Below are positions 1 to 8,100 of a DNA stretch of 35,226 nt, in pieces (the stretch's first letter is position 1; every line of letters begins with the position of its first letter). The DNA lies in contig DASQDR010000232.1 in the NCBI GenBank assembly GCA_035634055.1, positions 1 to 35,226 of the forward strand. Direction: 5' to 3'. Source of the DNA: JAICTV01 sp035634055. Lineage in GTDB: Bacteria; Planctomycetota; Phycisphaerae; Tepidisphaerales; Tepidisphaeraceae. The translations under genes and the position numbers were made by a program. The notes beneath the pieces are model-generated. The model had not been told where the DNA came from, ran no database searches, and saw nothing but the letters and a program-made list of their open reading frames with translations.

Positions 1-1
1 G

Positions 2-184
2 GCGCCGGCGCCGGCGGACGCGTCGGACTGGCGCGCCCGCTTCGCCGCGCTGGCGCGGCGGCAGCCGGCGGGCGTCGGCTTGGCGTCGTACCTCGCCGTC
101 GTCGCCGTCGCGTGCGTGGCGGTCGCCGCCTGGGCCTGGCCCGGCCGCAACTTGACACCCTTTCTACCGCCCCGTACTGTCTAA
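2..184 (+). CDS. C-terminal end of an unknown membrane protein (5' partial)
   Basis: The second frame is open from the window edge to a TAA at 182-184. Its codons end almost always in G or C up to about position 150, as in the real genes nearby. The visible 60 residues hold a charged, Arg-rich stretch followed by one hydrophobic segment (roughly LASYLAVVAVACVAVAAW) and a short tail PGRNLTPFLPPRTV. This looks like the last membrane helix of a larger protein whose start lies outside the window. No family can be named from this piece. The stop overlaps the promoter of the next gene, so termination and initiation are tightly packed here. Confidence 0.4.
   Translation, partial: APAPADASDWRARFAALARRQPAGVGLASYLAVVAVACVAVAAWAWPGRNLTPFLPPRTV
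152..180 (+). promoter_or_regulatory. Sigma70-type promoter for the STAS gene
   Basis: A perfect -35 box TTGACA (152-157) is followed after 17 bases by TACTGT (175-180), which keeps the conserved TA and final T of the -10 box. The expected transcript start lies near 187, about 35 bases before the ATG at 223. It sits inside the end of the upstream reading frame. Confidence 0.55.
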
Positions 185-222
185 TCCGCCCGATTTGGGC
201 TCGTTTTCTCGGGAATCCGCGC

Positions 223-588
223 ATGGCTGAAACCATTCCCCCGCTCTCGGTGACCGAGCAAAAGGGCATCCGCGTCATCGAGTTCACCAACAGCAAGATC
301 CTCGACGAGGCCAACATCGCGGCCATTCAGGAGAGCCTTAACGTCCTGATCGACGAGAACGAGAACCCGCGGCTGCTGCTGGACTTTGCCACGGTCGATC
401 ACCTCTCGTCGGCGGCGCTGGGGATGCTGATCAACGTGAACAACCGCGTGCGCCAGAAGAACGGGCAGCTTCGCCTGGCGAACATCAAGCCGCAGATTTA
501 CGAAGTGTTCGTCATCACCAAGCTGAACAAGCTGTTCAAGATCCTGCCAACGCGCACCGAGGCACTGGCGAACTTTACGGCTCACTGA
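223..588 (+). CDS. STAS-domain anti-sigma factor antagonist (SpoIIAA/RsbV-like)
   Basis: This 121-residue protein matches the STAS fold used in partner switching: an anti-anti-sigma factor binds the ATPase anti-sigma factor when unphosphorylated and is inactivated when phosphorylated. A central LLLDFATVDHLSSAALGML stretch corresponds to the phosphorylation loop; the two adjacent serines (about residues 66-67) are the candidate phosphate acceptors. The length is typical of stand-alone antagonists. The open frame continues upstream to 112, but that part has no STAS similarity and would begin before the promoter at 152-180, so the ATG at 223 (MAETIPPL) is chosen. An RsbW-like kinase follows 94 bases downstream, which fits a cognate pair. 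No target sigma factor is adjacent. The family assignment is strong; the partner is inferred. Confidence 0.9.
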   Translation: MAETIPPLSVTEQKGIRVIEFTNSKILDEANIAAIQESLNVLIDENENPRLLLDFATVDHLSSAALGMLINVNNRVRQKNGQLRLANIKPQIYEVFVITKLNKLFKILPTRTEALANFTAH

Positions 589-682
589 ACGAGCGCGGCG
601 GTGGCGGCGGCGACGCGCACCGGCCGCCGCGGCGGCGGGGTCACACGGGCAACGCAGCGACTTTCGCGATCAGGTTTTGCGG

Positions 683-1225
683 ATGGGCATCGCCGGGTCG
701 AATCGTCATCCCGACCGGGCCGCGCGGCGCAAGACCGCCGGCGGCGCCAAGGCCGCCGCGCCCGCCGCCACCTCGCGCAACGGCTCGCCCGGCGGCAGGG
801 CCAACGGCACCGCCGCCGCCGCCAAGCTTCCGCTGCAGTTCACCATCCCGTCGGTCCTCTCCGCCACGCGCGACGTCCACAAGACCATCATGGACGCCGT
901 CGAGAGGCACCACTACGGCGAGCAGAGCCAGTTCGCCATCCGCCTGTCGCTGGAAGAGGGGCTGATGAACGCCGTCAAGCACGGCAACAAGCTCGACCCG
1001 CGCAAGACGGTGCGCATCGAGGCGACCGTGACCGCCAGGAGCACCGAGATCTTCATCGAAGACCAGGGCAAGGGCTTCGACCGCAAGCGCGTCCCGGACC
1101 CGTGCGCGTCGGAGAACCTGCTCAAGTGCAGCGGCCGCGGCATCCTGCTGATGGAGACCTACATGGACAAGGTCGAGTACTCCAACGGCGGGCGAAGGGT
1201 GCGGATGGTGAAGAAGAACGCCTGA
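683..1225 (+). CDS. RsbW/SpoIIAB-like serine kinase, anti-sigma factor (HATPase_c_2)
   Basis: The protein has 180 residues. After a low-complexity Ala/Gly/Arg N-terminus of about 50 residues comes a GHKL ATPase domain. The N-box reads EEGLMNAVKHGN, the G1 box EDQGKGFD and the G2 box GRGILLM. These are the ATP-binding motifs of the small anti-sigma kinases that either hold a sigma factor or phosphorylate a STAS antagonist. The start is the ATG at 683, preceded by a weak ATCAGG; a TTG two codons upstream is an alternative. Position directly after the STAS gene supports a partner-switch module. The basic N-terminal extension is longer than in typical RsbW (about 140-160 aa) and looks disordered. 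Confidence 0.88.
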   Translation: MGIAGSNRHPDRAARRKTAGGAKAAAPAATSRNGSPGGRANGTAAAAKLPLQFTIPSVLSATRDVHKTIMDAVERHHYGEQSQFAIRLSLEEGLMNAVKHGNKLDPRKTVRIEATVTARSTEIFIEDQGKGFDRKRVPDPCASENLLKCSGRGILLMETYMDKVEYSNGGRRVRMVKKNA

Positions 1226-1236
1226 AAGGGAGGAGG

Positions 1237-1357
1237 AGGCGGAAGGATGAAGGCGGGAGGATGAAGGATGAAAACGCTGCGAGGGCGTGCGTCATCCGTA
1301 GGCCTTATCCGCACCTTCCTGTCCCTCATTGACCCTTCCTACTTCCTCTTTCCTCCT
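1237..1357. repeat. Inverted arrays of degenerate heptamers in the 1226-1362 spacer
   Basis: The left arm (1237-1271) is five tandem 7-mers, three of them AGGATGA and the others AGGCGGA and AGGCGGG. The right arm (1316-1357) is six tandem 7-mers of pyrimidine type such as TCCTACT, TCCTCTT and TCCTCCT. The arms are roughly complementary, so the spacer transcript can fold back. The unit AGGATGA is the reverse complement of TCATCCT, found in tandem at 20611-20624, so the two sites belong to one repeat family. Confidence 0.7.
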
Positions 1358-1362
1358 CCCCC

Positions 1363-2520
1363 ATGATCCCCGTCCGCACCGACAGTCGCCTGCGTAACAC
1401 GCCCTGGATGAACTGGGGGATCATCGCGGCGAACGTGATCTTCTTCCTGGTCCAGCACCGCCTGCCGGGGATGACCGGGCGGCTGGAGCTCGACCCGCGC
1501 GACCCGTCGCTGCTGGGGTTCTTCACCTACGCCCTGCTCCACGCCAGCACCGGGCACCTCGCGTCGAACATGCTGTTCCTCTACATCTTCGGGAACAACG
1601 TGAACGACAAGATGGGGCACGTCGGCTACCTCGGGTTCTACCTGGCCGGCGGGGTGTTCTCCGGGGTGGTCTACCTGGCGGGCGGGGAGGCGGTGCCGGT
1701 GATCGGCGCCAGCGGCGCGGTGTCGGCCGTCACGGGGGCTTACCTCGTCCTCTTCCCGCGGGCCAACGTCACCATCGTCTACTTTTTCATCATCGTGGGG
1801 GTCTTCGAGATTCCCAGCCTGTGGCTGATCGGCTTCTTCTTCGTGCAGGATTTGTTCCTCAACTTCGCCGGCGACCGTGGCGGCGTCGCGCACCTGGCGC
1901 ACCTGGGCGGCAGCGCGTTCGGCGTGGTGCTCTGCACCGCCCTGCTGGCGACCCACCTGTTGCCGCGCGACCACTTCGACGTGGTCGCGCTGTTCAAGCA
2001 GTGGAACCACCGGCGGCAGTTCCGCGACCTGACCGCCAGCGGCTACGACCCCTTCGGCGTCTCCGACCGCATCCGCCCGGAGCACCGCCTGCCCGCGCCC
2101 ACGTCTCCGGAGCAGGACCGCGTCCACGACCTGCGGGCGCAGATCACCGAGGCGCTGGCGGTACACGACCCGGTGCGGGCGGCGGAGGCGTACTTGCAGA
2201 TGAAGCAGCTCGACCGCGAGCAGGTCCTGCCCCGGCAGGCGCAGCTCGACGTCGCCAACCAGCTCGCCAGCCAGCAGAAGTACACCGACGCCGCCGACGC
2301 CTACGAGCTGTTCCTGCGGCACTACAAGAACTTCGAGCAGGTCGAGCAGGTCGAGCTGATGCTCGGGCTGATCTACGCCCGCTACCTGGAGCGCTACGAC
2401 CGCGCCAAGGAGTACCTGCTGCGGGCGATGGCGCGCCTGCACGGCGAGCGCGAGCTGGCGCTGGCGCGAGCGGAGCTCCACCAGATCGAGATCGCCCAAG
2501 CCCTCAAGCCCAACGGCTGA
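1363..2520 (+). CDS. Rhomboid-family intramembrane serine protease with C-terminal TPR-like region
   Basis: Rhomboids cleave substrate helices inside the membrane. This 385-residue protein has about six hydrophobic segments in residues 15-200. HxxxN occurs at His65-Asn69, the catalytic serine motif GASGAVSA places Ser117, and AHLGGSAFG places the partner His180. All expected catalytic residues are present, so it should be active. After residue 200 the protein turns polar; residues about 265-385 form helical hairpins like tetratricopeptide repeats, a layout seen in other bacterial rhomboids. The ATG at 1363 has no Shine-Dalgarno; it is preceded by a pyrimidine tract containing CCTCC, so initiation may be unusual. 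The 3' neighbour, a YihY-family gene, begins 148 bases later. Confidence 0.92.
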   Translation: MIPVRTDSRLRNTPWMNWGIIAANVIFFLVQHRLPGMTGRLELDPRDPSLLGFFTYALLHASTGHLASNMLFLYIFGNNVNDKMGHVGYLGFYLAGGVFSGVVYLAGGEAVPVIGASGAVSAVTGAYLVLFPRANVTIVYFFIIVGVFEIPSLWLIGFFFVQDLFLNFAGDRGGVAHLAHLGGSAFGVVLCTALLATHLLPRDHFDVVALFKQWNHRRQFRDLTASGYDPFGVSDRIRPEHRLPAPTSPEQDRVHDLRAQITEALAVHDPVRAAEAYLQMKQLDREQVLPRQAQLDVANQLASQQKYTDAADAYELFLRHYKNFEQVEQVELMLGLIYARYLERYDRAKEYLLRAMARLHGERELALARAELHQIEIAQALKPNG

Positions 2521-2668
2521 CCCGCGCCGGCGGCGCCCGTCCCTGCGACATCTTGTGCCGCCCGGCGGGTCATGTCGCCCCGGTTCGGCTCGGCGGACCT
2601 CGCCGGTTCAGGCGCAAACTGTAACCGGCACAACAATTGCAACGGGCGGTCGGCTACGGAGATCCCCT

Positions 2669-4042
2669 ATGACCGCTTCGAGCATCTGGTCGCTGATCAA
2701 GAAGGCGTACGCCGAGTTTGCCGAGGACAAGGCCATGCGGCTCGCCGCCGCCCTGGCCTGCTACACCATCCTGTCCATGGCCCCGCTGGTCGTGATCACG
2801 ATGAAGGTCGCCACCTGGGTCCTCAGCGACAACGCCGGGCTGGTGCAGGAGCAGATGAGCCAACTGGTCGGCACCGAGGGCGGCAAGGCCATCGCCGAGA
2901 TGATCACCAGCAGCAAAACCCAGAACTCCGGCCTGCTGGCGACGCTCTTCAGCCTGGCGATCCTGCTGTTCTCCGCCTCCGGCGTGTTCGCCGAACTTCA
3001 GGACTCGCTCAACACCGTCTGGGAGGTCAAGCCCCGCCCCGACATGACCATCATGGAGACCATCAAGAAGCGGTTCTTCTCCATGGGCATGGTCTTCGGC
3101 ATCATCTTCCTGCTGCTGGTCTCGATGGCGGTCACCTCGCTGCTGTCGTTCATGGTCGGCAAAGTCTTCGGCAGCGGCGGACCGGACGCCGGGTTCCTCG
3201 CCAAGGCGGCCGCGTTCGTCACCGACTTCGTGGCGACGGTTCTCGTGGTCGGGGTGCTGTTCACGCTGATCTTCAAGTACCTCCCAGACGTGAAGATCCG
3301 CTTCGCCGACGTGTGGCTCGGCGGGCTGGTGACGGCGGTGCTGTTCAAGATTGGTCAGTACGCTTTGGCAATCTATTTCACCCAGGGCGCCCCGCAGTCC
3401 GCGTACGGCGCGGCGGGCTCGATCGTGGCGGTCCTGCTGTGGGCGTATTACTCCGCGTGCATCCTGTTCTTCGGCGCCGAGTTCACGCAGGTGTACGCCA
3501 AGCAGTACGGGCACCGCATCGTGCCCGACGAGGACGCGGTGCCGGTCACCGACGAGGAGCGCGCGCAGCACGGCATGCCGCGCAAGCAGGACGTGCAGGA
3601 ATCGGCCGGGGCGCAGGCGAACCTCGCCGGGCAGCGCGGCGGGTTCCCGGCGACGGCGTACCGATCCGGCGGCGTCCCCGAGCCGCGCGTCGTCACCATC
3701 ACCCGCCCGACGCCGGAGGCGCAGAAGGCTTACACGGTCGCCGGCCTGGGCCTGGCCGCCGGGTTCGTCGTCGGCGCCATCGGCCTCATGACCGGCCGCA
3801 AGTACACCAACGCCGGCCTCGAGCAGCTCTCGCTCGAGCAGCGCCTCGAGCGGATCGAAAACCGCTTCGGCCGCGGCAAGCAGCTCCAGGTGCGGGCGCG
3901 AGAGCTGGCGATTCAGGAACGCCTCGACCAGCTCCAGGCTCGCGTCCGCCACGCCACCGACACGGTCCGCCGGCGTACCAAGCACTACGCCAAGCAGCCG
4001 ACTTGGCTGGATCGGCTGGGCGCGATGGTCTCGCGGACGTAG
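2669..4042 (+). CDS. YihY/virulence factor BrkB family membrane protein
   Basis: The 457-residue protein begins MTASSIWSLIKKAYAEF and contains DKAMRLAAALACYTILSMAPLVV, the conserved opening of the YihY/BrkB family (once misnamed RNase BN). Six hydrophobic helices lie between about residues 25 and 280. The region after 280 is an unusual extension: a polar linker, one more hydrophobic segment (TVAGLGLAAGFVVGAIGLM) and a Glu/Arg/Gln-rich coiled coil to the end. The start ATG at 2669 has GGAG seven bases upstream; the frame is open further upstream but without a better start. The biochemical function of the family is not established; roles in envelope integrity or transport have been proposed. 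Confidence 0.9.
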   Translation: MTASSIWSLIKKAYAEFAEDKAMRLAAALACYTILSMAPLVVITMKVATWVLSDNAGLVQEQMSQLVGTEGGKAIAEMITSSKTQNSGLLATLFSLAILLFSASGVFAELQDSLNTVWEVKPRPDMTIMETIKKRFFSMGMVFGIIFLLLVSMAVTSLLSFMVGKVFGSGGPDAGFLAKAAAFVTDFVATVLVVGVLFTLIFKYLPDVKIRFADVWLGGLVTAVLFKIGQYALAIYFTQGAPQSAYGAAGSIVAVLLWAYYSACILFFGAEFTQVYAKQYGHRIVPDEDAVPVTDEERAQHGMPRKQDVQESAGAQANLAGQRGGFPATAYRSGGVPEPRVVTITRPTPEAQKAYTVAGLGLAAGFVVGAIGLMTGRKYTNAGLEQLSLEQRLERIENRFGRGKQLQVRARELAIQERLDQLQARVRHATDTVRRRTKHYAKQPTWLDRLGAMVSRT

Positions 4043-4090
4043 ACGCCACCGAAATTGCCGGGCCGATCAGCCGTCGGTTGCGCGGCGGCG

Positions 4091-4107
4091 GGCACGCCAC
4101 CCGTGCC
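4091..4107. terminator. Hairpin in the convergent spacer (possible terminator)
   Basis: GGCACG (4091-4096), loop CCACC, then CGTGCC (4102-4107) form a perfect 6-bp stem between the two convergent genes. No T-run follows on either side, so intrinsic termination is doubtful. Nothing else is recognised in 4043-4205. Confidence 0.2.
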
Positions 4108-4205
4108 TCGCATCGCGCCCCTTCCGTGGAGGCCGTCGGGTTAGGGTGCCTTCCACTGCCGGTGCGCGCCTCGTGCCGGGGCGCTCCCGACGCGGCCGCG
4201 GCGCC

Positions 4206-4823
4206 CTATGCCGCCGGGCGGCCGACGGTGTCGGGCCAGAGCGAGCGAAGGATGGCGCGGTCGCCGGCGACGCGGCAGCGGACGGCCGCGCGGTCCCACA
4301 TCCGCTTGGCGTCGGCGTCCATGGCCGGGGCGTTGGCGGCGAACCAGTCGACCGCGTCGGCAAAGCGAACTGCCCGGCGGAACTCACCGTGGCTGCCGAG
4401 CTGGAGCAGGATGAACGCCGACGTGAAGGCGTCGGCGGCAAGCCGTCGGATCGGCTCCTTCGGCCAGACCCCCTCGGACTTCTGGAGCGACGCCAGGTGC
4501 GCGAGCCCGCGCTCCACCGCCGCCCCCTGCCCGCCGCCGCAGAGCAGGGCGCGGGCGCACAGGGCGGTCGCCATCAGGTCGCCCCACCCGCCGTCGCCCT
4601 GCTGGGCGGTCAGGACGATGTTGAGCAGCCGGCGGTAGAGCGGTGCGTGCGATTGCGACAGCTCGTCGAGCCGGATCATCGCCAGCGCCGCCGCCGGAAC
4701 CGCCCGCCCCAAGTGCGGCTCCAGTGCGAACGCCGCCTCCGGCCGCCCGGTCACCAGCTCGCGGTAAAGCCGTCGGTGCTGCTGCTCGTTCATGTAACGC
4801 TCAATCTGACGAAGGGTGATCAT
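4206..4823 (-). CDS. Small alpha/alpha-toroid-like protein (prenyltransferase/squalene-cyclase-like repeats)
   Basis: The 205-residue protein is mostly helical. LTAQQGDGGWGDLMATALCARALL (about residues 75-98) resembles the QW-type repeat of terpene cyclases and prenyltransferase beta subunits (QxxDGGWG followed by a helix), and a weaker second copy starts at LASLQKSEGVWP. The protein is far too short for a full six-hairpin barrel and no catalytic DxDD or metal ligands are visible, so an enzyme function should not be assumed. The ATG at 4823 is preferred because AGGGA lies eight bases upstream; the ATG at 4859 falls inside the -10 box of the promoter at 4858-4887. The gene is convergent with the YihY gene. 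Confidence 0.7.
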   Translation of the reverse strand: MITLRQIERYMNEQQHRRLYRELVTGRPEAAFALEPHLGRAVPAAALAMIRLDELSQSHAPLYRRLLNIVLTAQQGDGGWGDLMATALCARALLCGGGQGAAVERGLAHLASLQKSEGVWPKEPIRRLAADAFTSAFILLQLGSHGEFRRAVRFADAVDWFAANAPAMDADAKRMWDRAAVRCRVAGDRAILRSLWPDTVGRPAA

Positions 4824-4857
4824 TCTGCACTTCCCTGTGAGGATGATGTACGGGTTC

Positions 4858-4887
4858 ATTATGGCCTAACATCGGCCGCACCGTCAA
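4858..4887 (-). promoter_or_regulatory. Sigma70-type promoter for the toroid-like gene
   Basis: Read on the minus strand: TTGACG (4887-4882), 18 bases, CATAAT (4863-4858). Both boxes match the consensus at five of six positions. The transcript should start near 4851, upstream of the ATG at 4823 but downstream of the ATG at 4859, which decides the gene start. Confidence 0.6.
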
Positions 4888-4932
4888 ATGATCTTTACGG
4901 TTTTTGTTTGGGTTAGGCGGGGAGGGCAGAGT

Positions 4933-5102
4933 CACCGCAGAGGCGCGGAGGCTGCGGAGGCGTTGGTGATGGTCAGGTGCCGCGCGGGTTCGGCGGCGGT
5001 CGGCGATACAAGGTGTCTGAAACAACACCCTCTTCCAAGTTCAGCGGCCGTCATGCGCCGGAACGCCAAGCGCGCCTCCGCGTGCTCTGCGCCTCTGCGG
5101 TG
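4933..5102. repeat. Inverted repeat with CGCAGAGG units
   Basis: Left arm 4933-4962 and right arm 5073-5102 are inverted copies that agree at 26 of 30 positions; both begin CACCGCAGAGGCGC from the outside. The arms are built of short units CGCAGAGG and CGCGGAGG. The 110-base interior shows no gene. A second, shorter copy lies at 25487-25566. The 4888-5125 spacer contains nothing else recognised. Confidence 0.75.
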
Positions 5103-5125
5103 CATCCTGCCCGGTGCAACTGAAG

Positions 5126-8100
5126 CTAAATCGGTGACGGGAACGAGCGGCGCGGACCGATCGGCATCGCCGGCGCGGGGGCCGCCAGGCTGGCGTGACT
5201 GCGCCACCATGTCAGCGGCACGTTTGCCGCCACGATCAGCGCGACCTGGCTCAGCACGAAGATCAGCAGCCACGCCAGGGCCGAGTCCATGAAGCCGTAG
5301 CTGTGCAGCCCGACGCCCAGCATGTTGGTGCCGAACCAGCTCCAACTGGTGACGATGTTGCCGAAGATCGCCAGGCAGGCGATGCCGCGCTCCTTGACCA
5401 TGCCGCCCCAGCGGGCGTGCAGCAGCAGGGCGTTGCAGAGGACGATCAGGACCGCGCCGTTCTCCTTGGGGTCCCAGCCCCAGAACCGCCCCCACGATTG
5501 GTCGGCCCAGATCCCGCCCAGCACGGTGCCGACGAAGCTGAACAGGACGGCGAAGCAGGTGATGCCGTAGATCATCCGCGTCAGGTCCTTCGACGCTTCG
5601 CGGTCGAGCGAGCGCGTGAAGACGCCCTGGATGACGTAGACGATCGCCAGGATGCCGGCGAGGAAGGTCGCGGAGTAGCCAAGGGTGATGATGACGACGT
5701 GAGTGGCGAGCCAGAAGTTGGTGTCCAGCACCGCCTGGAGGACCTTGAGCGTGTCGCCGCTGAGGGCCAGGCGGTCGGCGATAAGCAGCGAGAGGAACCC
5801 GGTGACCGCCGCCGCCGCGGCGCCGATGCCGTCGCGGTAGAACCGTTCCAGCCCCAGCGCCAGCACCACGCCGCCCCACGCGATGAAGATCGCGCTGGAG
5901 GGCAGGTTGGTGACCGGCGGTCGCCCGGAGATGTAGACTCGCCCGATCAGCGCCAGCGTGTGGATCGCCAGCGCCAGCCCGAGCCCCAGCAGCGCCGCGC
6001 GGCGCAGGGCGGCGCTGCCGGCGAAGGTCCACGAGAGGCAGACCAGCACAAAGGCGCCGACGTACAGGGCCATGCACTGCGTGAACGGGTCCAGGCGGTT
6101 GAACATCCACTCGAACCGCGCCCGCCGGGTCTCGCGCGGGAGCTTGTCGCTCACGGTCGCGCGGTATCCGGCGACGGCGCTGTTGAAAGCGCTGGCGTCG
6201 CGGTCGTGGTACGCGCTGATGATGCCCAAATACGCGCGCGCCGCCGGGTGCGCCGCCGACGGGTTGGACGGGTTAGGCATTGCCTGCCCGAGCGTTTGCC
6301 ACTTCTCGCCCGGCGCCAGCGGCGGGATCAGGAACAAGTCCTCCATCTGCGCCAGCGTCATGTAGGTGTGGAGCTTGTCGTACAGCTCGAGCACCTTGCG
6401 CTGGAACAGGTCGCGCTCCTTGGCCGGGGTGCGGCGCGCGCGGGCGACCTGCTCCTCGAGCTTCTCGCGCCCGGCCAGCACTTCTTTGAACGAGAACCGC
6501 TTGCGCGACTCATCGAGCTTGAGCAGGCCGAGCAGCTCCGGGTGGTCGATGCGGATGACCGGGTGCTCAGCCGCCTCCTTGGGGTGCGAGAACATCTCGA
6601 TCAGCCAAGCCGTCGGCGCGAGCTTTCCGTCCTTCACCATCGCCACCTCGCGCCCGCCGATGATCTTCAGGCTGGTGCGCGCCAGCGTGTCCAGCGGCTG
6701 GACGCGGCCCTCGTAGGAGACGGGCAGGTTGCCGAACGCTCTTAAGTCGAAGTCGCTCTTCGGGCCCACCGGGCGGAGGACCGACGCCAGCGCGAGCGCG
6801 TAGACCAGCAGGATCGAGGCGCACGCGCCCAGGGTGGCACCCGAGAGCCAGCCCGGGCCGGTGGGGGCGGGCGGCGCGGCGCCGGCGGCCGCGCCGTTGG
6901 GCGCGGCGCGTTTCTCCATGAAGCGGATCAGCACCAGCATGAAGTGGATGACCAGCCCGAACGCGCCGATCGCGCACGCCAGGTAGGGCAGCACCCATCC
7001 CGGGTTGGTCACCACCTGCAGCACCGTGGTGTGCGCGCCGATGAAGCTCGCCTGGTAGAACGTCTCGCCGTGGTAGCGCAGCGGGTTGTTCATCCAGATG
7101 CGCACTTCGCGGTCCACGTTGCGCGCGGGGTCCACCAGGCGGACGAAGCTGGAGTAGTCCTTCGGCGTGCTGGTCCCCAGGTACGTGTCGTGGCGGAAGT
7201 CGATCAGGTGAACGGTGTACGGCTTGTAGAGCCGGCGGAAGCGGAGCTGCACGCGGTAGGTCTTGTCGCCAAGGGTGAAATCCTGCGCCGCGTCCAGGCC
7301 CGCCCGTCCCGGCAGCTCGACCGGCAGGGTGGACACCAGGAAGGTGCCGACGCTCTGCCCGCCGCCGGCCTTGAGCGTGACGTACGCCGACGGCGCATCG
7401 ACGAGCGCCCCGTCAGCGCCCGCGCCGCTCACCGGCGGCCGCGCGACGGCGGTGATGCCGACGCCGGCGCCGGCGGTCGCGCGCGGGCCGTCCGTCGGCG
7501 GCGACTGCATCGGACCGAGCACGCTGGAGTTCGCGAAGTACGCGTCCACCTGCACGCGCACCGGCAGGCGGTCGTCCGCAATGGTCGTGCCCGGCGCCAG
7601 CCGCGACGCGGGGATGGCGGCCACGCGATCGTGGTCGGGTGACGAGGCGTCGATGATCGCCAGCTCGGCCGTGCGGATATCCTGCGAGTAGTTGGCGCTG
7701 CCTCCCTCGTTGATGGTCATCTGGCTCTCGACCGCCATCGTGCTGGTGATCCCCTCGCCGACCACGAGCAGGATCAGCCCCAGGTGGATGAGGATCACGC
7801 CGGCCCGCTTGCCGTGCAGCGGCGCCACCAGGGCGATCAGCGGCAGCGGGGCGACGAGCAGGATGAACAGCAGCGTCGGCGTGTCGCGCGGCGGCACCGC
7901 GAAGGCGATGGCGAACGACGCCGCCAGCGCCGGGATCAGCAGCAGGTCCTTCCACGTCGCCTTGAATCGCAGCGCGTGGGCGGCCAGCAGGTTGACCAGC
8001 AGCACCGCGCCGAGCAGGTAACCGCCGGGGAGCGGGAAGCCGATGTACCACGGGATCCCCGCCGCCGCCCCGCCCGCGGGGCGCGGCAGCAGCGTCTGGA

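Noticed and set aside
2654..3985. A 443-codon minus-strand frame opposite the YihY gene
   Set aside because: The plus strand encodes clear membrane helices and the family start; the antisense product is Glu/Arg/His-rich noise.
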